This document shows positions 26,344 to 31,659 of a DNA stretch of 64,000 bases, piece by piece. Numbering within the stretch: position 1 is the first letter of the stretch; the number at the start of each line of letters is the position of its first letter. The DNA lies in contig CABQND010000002.1 of assembly GCA_902465495.1 (NCBI GenBank), positions 14,270 through 78,269 on the forward strand, given 5' to 3'. The stretch comes from an uncultured Eubacteriales bacterium (GTDB taxonomy: Bacteria > Bacillota > Clostridia > Christensenellales > Borkfalkiaceae). The notes beneath the pieces are model-generated. The model was not told where the DNA came from. It searched no databases and saw only the letters and a program-made list of their open reading frames with translations. The translations under genes and the position numbers were made by a program.

Positions 26344-26892
26344 ATGAAGAGAGAAGTTTATCAAAGACAGGCGGAAAAAACTGTCGCTGCATTGAATCAA
26401 GCAGGTATAGTACTTACCGAAGAGGAAAAAAATCGTATCGAAGTAGCAGATTTCGGGCTGGGCATAGTCGATAAAGTTGGTTTACAGCTTTTGACTTACG
26501 TAAATACGGAGCGGGTATGTGCAAAAGAAATGGTGCTGTTTTCGCATCAGGCTTGCCCGGAGCATAAGCATGGATGCGGTACAGAAAACGGCATTGCGTA
26601 TGAGGGAAAGGAAGAGACTTTCCGTGTTCGCAAGGGTACTTGCTATTTATATGTTGCGGGGAAGGGGGATGCGAGCACCATTCACGGAGAGATTCCTCCT
26701 ACAAAAGTGAGCGTATTTCACGAGATCGTTTTACATGCAGGTGAACAATATACCATTTATCCGGACACGCTCCATTGGTTTCGGGCGGGTGAAGAGGGCG
26801 CTATTATCAGTGAATTTTCAACAAAAAGTCGAGATATCAGCGATGTATTTACGGATGATCGGATCAAGCGTATTCCGGAAATCGAGGATTAA
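26344..26892 (+). CDS. D-lyxose isomerase-like cupin
   Basis: 182 residues. Conserved features of the D-lyxose/D-mannose ketol-isomerase family are visible: ADFGLGIVDKVGLQLLTYVN, CAKEMVLFSHQACPEHKH (two metal His and a Glu), GKEETFRVRKGTCYLYV, and the late metal His in DTLHWFRAGEEG. These are manganese-dependent cupins that interconvert aldoses such as D-lyxose or D-mannose and the 2-ketoses D-xylulose or D-fructose. Some homologues act on other sugars. GGGGAGG precedes the ATG. Together with the kinase and aldolase it defines an aldose-to-triose route. Confidence 0.82.
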   Translation: MKREVYQRQAEKTVAALNQAGIVLTEEEKNRIEVADFGLGIVDKVGLQLLTYVNTERVCAKEMVLFSHQACPEHKHGCGTENGIAYEGKEETFRVRKGTCYLYVAGKGDASTIHGEIPPTKVSVFHEIVLHAGEQYTIYPDTLHWFRAGEEGAIISEFSTKSRDISDVFTDDRIKRIPEIED

Positions 26893-26903
26893 AAGGAGAA
26901 GAT

Positions 26904-27761
26904 ATGTTAGTAGGACTGAAAGAAATTCTTGCAATTGCAGAACAAGACAAAAAAGCAGTCGGGATGTTCAATGCAACCGGATTTGATAGTTTGCAGGCGG
27001 TTATCGGAGCAGCGGAAGAACTCAACAGACCTGTCATTATTGCGCATGCCGAAGTGCATAATGTATATAATGATATCAGCTTTGTCGGACCGGCAATGTT
27101 GGCGGCGGCAAAAAACGCCAAAGTGCCCGTTTGTGTGCATTTGGATCATGGCGTTACATTAAATATGGTTTGGCGCGCTTTGCGGCTTGGGTTTACTTCG
27201 GTTATGATCGATACATCCGCGCTTCCGTTTGAGGAAAATCTTCGCGTAACCAAAGAAGTGACAGAGATCGCACATGCAATGGGGGCTGGCGTTGAGGCGG
27301 AATTGGGACAGCTCGTCACCAAAGAGAATGGAGAAACGGAGATTTCAGGCGCGGATCCTGCAGATTTTTATACCCGTGCGGAAGAAGCTGCTTTATTTAC
27401 TCAGAAGACGGGAGTTGATGCTCTGGCGATCGCTTTCGGGACAAGCCATGGCTTTTACAAGGCGCAACCGAAACTGGATTTTGACGTAGTGCAAAATTGT
27501 GCAAAGGCAACAGGATTGCCGTTGGTAATGCATGGAGGCAGCGGTGTAGATGAAATAGGATATAAAAAATCCATCGACGCGGGAATAAGAAAAATCAATT
27601 ATTATTCATATATGTCCAAAGCAGGTTATGAAGCGGCAAAACGTGAGATTGAAAGCGGGAAATCCGGATATCTTCATGATGTTGAGTATGCGGCAATGGA
27701 AGCAATGAAAGAGGACGTGAAAAAAGCGATGCGTGTTTTTTGGGGGATGAATAAAGAATAA
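26904..27761 (+). CDS. Class II (zinc) ketose-bisphosphate aldolase, GatY/FbaA family
   Basis: 285 residues. Typical motifs are AVGMFNATGFDSLQAVIGAAE at the N-terminus, the metal site VCVHLDHG, EAELGQL, GTSHG, the second metal His in VMHGGSGV, and the C-terminal IRKINYYS. It is the size of FbaA, GatY and KbaY proteins, which cleave ketose mono- or bisphosphates to dihydroxyacetone phosphate and an aldehyde. It is the last gene of the cassette and is followed by a hairpin terminator. I infer that it splits the phosphorylated ketose from the kinase; tagatose or fructose bisphosphate, or a 1-phosphate, are all possible. Confidence 0.9.
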   Translation: MLVGLKEILAIAEQDKKAVGMFNATGFDSLQAVIGAAEELNRPVIIAHAEVHNVYNDISFVGPAMLAAAKNAKVPVCVHLDHGVTLNMVWRALRLGFTSVMIDTSALPFEENLRVTKEVTEIAHAMGAGVEAELGQLVTKENGETEISGADPADFYTRAEEAALFTQKTGVDALAIAFGTSHGFYKAQPKLDFDVVQNCAKATGLPLVMHGGSGVDEIGYKKSIDAGIRKINYYSYMSKAGYEAAKREIESGKSGYLHDVEYAAMEAMKEDVKKAMRVFWGMNKE

Positions 27762-27858
27762 ATTTTCGGAGTTTTTTCGGTTGATATTGAAAAATAAAAG
27801 TATTTGATTCAAATACGCAAATTCGGCAGTTCAATTTACAATCTTTTTCCGTAATAAT

Positions 27859-27886
27859 AAGGCGATACCCGATAGGGTATCGCCTT
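27859..27886. terminator. Hairpin terminator, left copy of a flanking repeat
   Basis: 12-bp arms (27859-27870 and 27875-27886) between convergent genes. With its right flank (to 27895) it is nearly identical to 46666-46703, where the same sequence directly follows tRNA-Tyr. Confidence 0.8.
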
Positions 27887-27913
27887 TTGCGTGGTAGAGA
27901 ATTAGGTGATTAA

Positions 27914-28132
27914 TCATATTTTTGTGCCTGTTTCATCCTCTAAGCCAAGAAGATAATCAGCGCTTACATCAAAAATTTTGCAAAGTTTTTTGATAGAATT
28001 AATATCAGGTTCTGTTCTGCCTTGTTCCCAACTTGCATATCCGTTGGGAGAGATTTTCAGCAGTTCATATACATCTTTTTGGGTCATGCCTTTTTCTTTG
28101 CGTATTGTTTTTAAAATATCTTTAAATTCCAT
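27914..28132 (-). CDS. XRE/Cro-type repressor
   Basis: 72 residues from ATG 28132, with AAAGGAG upstream; a longer frame reading across the operator region is not meaningful. It is a single helix-turn-helix of the Cro/C1 type: ILKTIRKEKGMTQKDVYELL, SPNGYASWEQGRTEPD, CKIFDVSADYLLGLED. It consists almost only of the DNA-binding domain, like the small regulators of phages and integrative elements. It faces a strong opposite promoter containing three copies of one palindrome, so it very probably represses the two Cys-rich genes and its own transcription. Confidence 0.92.
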   Translation of the reverse strand: MEFKDILKTIRKEKGMTQKDVYELLKISPNGYASWEQGRTEPDINSIKKLCKIFDVSADYLLGLEDETGTKI

Positions 28133-28163
28133 AACAGCTCCTTTTTTTATATTATAACATTTA

Positions 28164-28229
28164 TACCCAAATTGGGTTGACAATACCCAATTTGGGTAGT
28201 ATAATATAAATATACCCAAATCGGGTATA
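28164..28229. promoter_or_regulatory. Triple operator with an embedded consensus promoter
   Basis: Three 13-mers of the form ACCCAAATTGGGT occur at 28165-28177, 28185-28197 (ACCCAATTTGGGT) and 28214-28226 (ACCCAAATCGGGT). A rightward promoter, TTGACA at 28177-28182 and TATAAT at 28200-28205 with 17-nt spacing, has the second operator inside its spacer. The layout matches phage-like repressor control regions. AT-rich sequence to the left probably carries the leftward promoter. Confidence 0.88.
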
Positions 28230-28244
28230 AAAGGAGGAATCATA

Positions 28245-28533
28245 ATGCAAGAAGAAAGTGAACGAAAAAAAACAAAAATGTTTGTATTGTGGAAATTTTG
28301 AGGGCTATTATACAAAAGGGTTACATTGTTTTTTGCGCACAAAGCAAGGAATTTGCAGACAACAAGGTGAGATAGTAAATAATCAAGGTACTTGTGAATT
28401 TTGGAAAACAAGCAGGCGCAGATACTCTTTTCGCAAGCGCGCAGTTTCGAGAGCTTTATATGAAATCTTGACGGAAATTTCAGCGATCCGACAGATTATG
28501 CAGGAAAGTGAGGACGAAGGGAAAAACTTATAA
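28245..28533 (+). pseudogene. Small Cys-rich protein gene, frameshifted at an A8 run
   Basis: ATG 28245 lies 7 bases after an ideal AAGGAGG, but its frame runs into TGA after 18 codons. The frame with conserved sequence (QKCLYCGNFEGYYTKGLHCF onward, ending at 28533) joins it only if one A of the A8 run at 28265-28272 is dropped; a GTG at 28258 in that frame is too far from the ribosome site. The joined product of about 95 residues has C-x2-C, then three further Cys and a CEFW end, and resembles the next gene. It is therefore a frameshift mutation, a homopolymer read error, or expression by polymerase slippage. Function is unknown; the Cys pattern suggests metal binding. Confidence 0.6.
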
Positions 28534-28745
28534 TGGAACACAGAAAAAATTACCGGAAATGCTCAGGATGCAGATATTACAATGCGTTTTATACAAGGGG
28601 AGCGTGTGCGTTTTATCGAGAAAAATCGGGATATTGTGAACAAAAGGAAAAAGCGGTAGAAGCAAAAGAATGTTGTGATAAATACAAACATCGAAAGCAT
28701 CAAGATAAAAATGTGCAATGGAAGATCTTGAAAAAGTCAAAGTAG
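28533..28745 (+). CDS. Small Cys-rich protein
   Basis: 70 residues, starting within the previous stop (TAATG), so translationally coupled. The pattern KCSGCRYYNAFYTRGACAFY, then GYC and ECCDKYK, repeats the layout of the upstream protein (C-x2-C, a YYTKG/FYTRG turn, G-x-C, and a late Cys). The two look like paralogues. Six Cys residues and many Lys/Arg suggest a small metal-binding or nucleic-acid-associated protein. No family function is known to me. It is driven by the XRE-controlled promoter. Confidence 0.75.
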   Translation: MEHRKNYRKCSGCRYYNAFYTRGACAFYREKSGYCEQKEKAVEAKECCDKYKHRKHQDKNVQWKILKKSK

Positions 28746-28789
28746 CTTTGGAAGAATTGAAACTTGTTTTTGGCGATTACGATGTTTGA
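28718..28789 (+). CDS. Possible 23-residue peptide
   Basis: An ATG at 28718 opens a short frame (MEDLEKVKVALEELKLVFG, then DYDV and stop) that overlaps the end of the Cys-rich gene. It could form an amphipathic helix. There is no clear ribosome site; coupling to the upstream stop is the only support. Confidence 0.2.
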   Translation: MEDLEKVKVALEELKLVFGDYDV

Positions 28790-28822
28790 TTTATCTCGTC
28801 GTTATTCAAATTAAGAGGAGAT

Positions 28823-28842
28823 GGCAAAGCGTCGCTTTGCGG
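28823..28842. repeat. Palindromic 20-mer, copy also at 46546-46565
   Basis: Contains GCAAAGCG-T-CGCTTTGC, a near-perfect palindrome. The same 20 bases with one change (T to C) occur at 46546-46565 near the other end of the accessory region. A 26-codon frame starting at 28821 (MAKRRFAAG onward) covers this copy but has no usable ribosome site spacing. Apart from this and the next palindrome I see no gene in 28790-29103. Confidence 0.4.
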
Positions 28843-28891
28843 CAGGCGCGGCGACGGCGGCATTCATCATTGTGAAAAAGCGCAGGACCGA

Positions 28892-28949
28892 AGACACTTA
28901 AAAACAAAAGGCTTTGCCGATCGGCAAAGCCTTTTGTTTTTAAGTGTCT
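28892..28949. terminator. 58-bp perfect palindrome, bidirectional terminator
   Basis: Two 29-base arms (28892-28920 and 28921-28949) are exact reverse complements with no spacer. The core GGCTTTGCCGATCGGCAAAGCC is flanked by A and T tracts, as in a two-way terminator, but the perfect match continues 9 bases beyond these tracts. Confidence 0.8.
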
Positions 28950-29025
28950 GCATATGCATTCCGTTATAAAATAATCAAAATCGGATATTTTTATGTCAAA
29001 AATCGTAGGTGTTTAAGGTACTGCA

Positions 29026-29054
29026 TTGACAATTTAATGTATTACAGATATAAT
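29026..29054 (+). promoter_or_regulatory. Consensus promoter before the damaged esterase gene
   Basis: TTGACA at 29026-29031 and TATAAT at 29049-29054 with 17-nt spacing, both exact consensus hexamers. Confidence 0.7.
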
Positions 29055-29103
29055 AAAGAAAAAATTAGAGTTGTTGCAGCTAAAGCAAGGGGGATAAACG
29101 GAA

Positions 29104-30403
29104 GTGTTAAAAAGAGCAGTTGGAATCGTTTGCGGCATATGTTTTATTGTTTTTTCTCTGAGCGCATGTTCATTGAAAGGAGACGAAAAGTATATATTGG
29201 AGTTTTCGAAAAAAGAATATATTTTGGCAGAGTGAGAGGTTAAAGAGTATGGACTGTCCTTCTCCGCAGGCGGAGAGGCAGGAGATATGGGAGAGGTTAA
29301 CGTTGCTTCTTCGGATGAAACCATAGTGAAAGTGAAGGACGGCATAATGATTGCGGTTTCTGCGGGAGAAGCAGTTATCAGGGCAAAAATCGGTAAGACG
29401 TCTGCGGAAACAAATGTCATTGTGGTTGCGGATGCAACAGCGGAGCAGGTGAACGGATTCGGCGAAGAGTACATCAATATTTATGGAAGGAGCTATATAC
29501 AGGAAGGGAGGCTCAATCTCGATCAAACGGCAAATGCGGTAGAAATCGGAATAGGCGGTGGTAATTTGTCCGTAACGCTCAGTTCAACGGCAAACAGTTA
29601 TATGCGAATATATATTGATGAATCTACCGAGGGCAAGCGATTGAATATTCCCGTGGGTATCAGAAAATACATGTTGGCGAGCGAATTGGAGGAGGGATAT
29701 CATAAGATCCGGCTGGTAAAAGCAACGGAAATGCAAGATGCCTGCTGGGATGTTTTGGCATTTGAGGCGGACAGGTTTACTTGTGTGAGGGAAAAGTCTG
29801 ATTTGAAGATAGAGTTCATAGGGGATTCGATCTCGGTGGGATACGGTGTGCTTGGGGATTTTGGGCAGAATAAAAGTGTAGAGAATTCCGACAGCACAAA
29901 AGCATATCCGTTTGTTGCGGCGCAGGCATTGAATGCAGACTATTCGATCATAGCATGGAGTGGAATTTGTACCAAAGCCTATCATTGGGAAAAAAATATC
30001 AATATGGCTGAATTGTATAAGCATGTATCGTTCACAAACACAGAAGAGTATGCTTTCGATTTTTCACCGGATATTATTGTGATAAATTTGGGAACTAATG
30101 AAACTTCGTATTTGTCGCGGAATTTGCAGTACGCAGACAGATTTCTTGCTGATTATTATGGGTTTTTGAAATATGTAAGGGAAAAGAATCCGGAATCATA
30201 TATAATTTGTCTCTATGGGATGATGGGGGGTGAATACATTAATAGGCGGTGGAATAGAAGCTGCGTGTGCGGAGATGGACGATGAAAAGATCATATACAA
30301 TCCGTTGGTGATCAAATCCGACACATCGGCGGCAAACGGGCATCCTGCAGCCAGCGCGCAAATCGAGTGGGGAAAGGAGCTGGCAGATTTTATTGAAAAA
30401 TAA
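29104..30403 (+). pseudogene. SGNH/CE2-like lipoprotein esterase, interrupted twice
   Basis: From GTG 29104 (AGGGGG upstream) a lipoprotein signal with lipobox SLSAC is readable, but TGA at 29233 stops it after 43 codons. The same frame continues at once and carries a Big-like domain (VNVASSDETIVKVKDG), then an SGNH hydrolase: FIGDSISVGYG with the nucleophile Ser, INLGTNETS, and the catalytic His in ANGHPAAS. The last part lies in another frame and rejoins if one G of the G6 run at 30225-30230 is removed; the product would then end at 30403. The organisation resembles CE2 acetyl-xylan/glucomannan esterases. Two lesions argue for decay, although the promoter is still consensus. Confidence 0.8.
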
Positions 30404-30424
30404 GCAAAAAATTTAAAAACCCTA

Positions 30425-30478
30425 TTGACAAAATGAAAATACTTTGTTATACTGTAATTAGTTTTGAAACTAGTTTCA
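30425..30478 (+). promoter_or_regulatory. LacI-regulator promoter and operator
   Basis: TTGACA at 30425-30430 and TATACT at 30448-30453 with a 17-nt spacer. The 14-bp perfect palindrome TGAAACTAGTTTCA at 30465-30478 lies just downstream of the transcription start, a position suited to autorepression. A near copy is at 31517-31530. Confidence 0.8.
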
Positions 30479-30493
30479 TAAAAGGTGCGCCTT

Positions 30494-31501
30494 ATGTCGG
30501 GTCGAAACGTTAACATATCAAAAATAGCAGAGCTTGCCGGAGTAGGGAAGGCGACAGTTTCGCGTGTCTTAAACAATAAGCCGAATGTATCTCCGAAAAC
30601 GGCGAAAAGAGTGCGGGAAATCTGTGACACGCTCAATTATACGCCCAATTTTTTTGCTTCGAACATAATGAATGTGCAAACGAATATCATCGGGTTGTTT
30701 TTCGAAGCGGGTAACGATCATTATTACAAATATTACGGAGATTTGCTGGAGGGGTGTATCACTGAGGCGTATCGTTTCGGAATGCAGGTTTTGCCGTATT
30801 TTTCTCCCGGAATCAATCTTTTGCATGAAATTCTGACGCCGGGGAAATCGCCGTTGGCGGGAGCTTTGATCCTTGCGCCGAGCGTGCAGGAAAACCGGCT
30901 GGTGCAGCTGGATAAATATAAAATTCCTTATATAATAATCGGCGCGCTGTACGGGGAAACGAAAGAATATTCGAGCGTGGATGTGAACAACCGAAAGCTG
31001 GTGCAGGACAGTTTGAACTATTTGTACGAGCGAGGGCATCGGAAGATTGCTTTTATTAATTCGATGCCGCAACTGACCATATCGCAGGAGCGGGATAAAT
31101 CAGTTTGTCTGTTTGAAAAAGCCAACGCTGAAGTAAAGATTTTCAAGCGTTACTGTTCAGACAGAGAGGGGGTCGTAGGGGATGCAATATGTTCTCTGAT
31201 GGAAGAGACCCCGGAGATTACGGCTTTTTTGGTCGCTTCGGATATCATAGCAAAAGATGTATACGAATACTTTTCAAAGATGGGCAAAAAGATCGGGAAA
31301 GATATTTCCGTACTGGCATTGGGCGGTACGAAATATGTTCAGACACTGAGCCCGAAGCTCACATGTGCGGTGCAGGATTATATTGAATTGGGGAAGGCTG
31401 CGGTGCAAATGCTCAGGCAGCGTCTTTGCGGCACATGTGCAGAAGAGCATAAATTTTTTGAAAGTTTCATTGTAGACGGAAAATCGGTCGCAAATATTTG
31501 A
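30494..31501 (+). CDS. LacI-family transcriptional regulator
   Basis: 335 residues from ATG 30494 (AAAGG 7 bases upstream; a GTG at 30485 overlaps that site). N-terminal HTH NISKIAELAGVGKATVSRVL and hinge helix are standard for LacI/GalR. The sugar-binding core follows (NIIGLFFEAGNDHYYKYYGD, EYSSVDVNNRKLVQDSLNYL, AFLVASDIIAKDVYEYF). It is flanked by two matching operators, one over its own start site and one before the mannosidase operon, so it should repress both until a sugar ligand binds. Confidence 0.94.
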   Translation: MSGRNVNISKIAELAGVGKATVSRVLNNKPNVSPKTAKRVREICDTLNYTPNFFASNIMNVQTNIIGLFFEAGNDHYYKYYGDLLEGCITEAYRFGMQVLPYFSPGINLLHEILTPGKSPLAGALILAPSVQENRLVQLDKYKIPYIIIGALYGETKEYSSVDVNNRKLVQDSLNYLYERGHRKIAFINSMPQLTISQERDKSVCLFEKANAEVKIFKRYCSDREGVVGDAICSLMEETPEITAFLVASDIIAKDVYEYFSKMGKKIGKDISVLALGGTKYVQTLSPKLTCAVQDYIELGKAAVQMLRQRLCGTCAEEHKFFESFIVDGKSVANI

Positions 31502-31516
31502 TTTTCTAGCAAAAAG

Positions 31517-31530
31517 TGGAACTAGTTTCA
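31517..31530 (+). promoter_or_regulatory. Second LacI-type operator
   Basis: TGGAACTAGTTTCA differs by one base from the palindrome at 30465-30478. It lies 16 bases after the regulator's stop and about 130 bases before the alpha-mannosidase gene. I see no convincing promoter hexamers around it. Confidence 0.65.
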
Positions 31531-31659
31531 TGCAGGGATGGCGGGCAAATTTCTGATTGCTGCGTCTAATCGTTGATTTTTGAACAAGAAAAAGTCGGTA
31601 AAAGCCATTGGATAAGAGCGATCGGGTGAGGCAACCGAGTCGAAGGAGAAGGAGGAAGC

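Noticed and set aside
28258..28260. GTG as true start of the first Cys-rich protein
   Set aside because: It lies 20 bases beyond the AAGGAGG, which is ideally placed for ATG 28245 instead.
29233..29235. TGA read as selenocysteine or tryptophan (recoding)
   Set aside because: Many genes in the window end in TGA, so the code is standard. No hairpin of SECIS type was seen right after the codon, and the site is not in a redox or catalytic motif.
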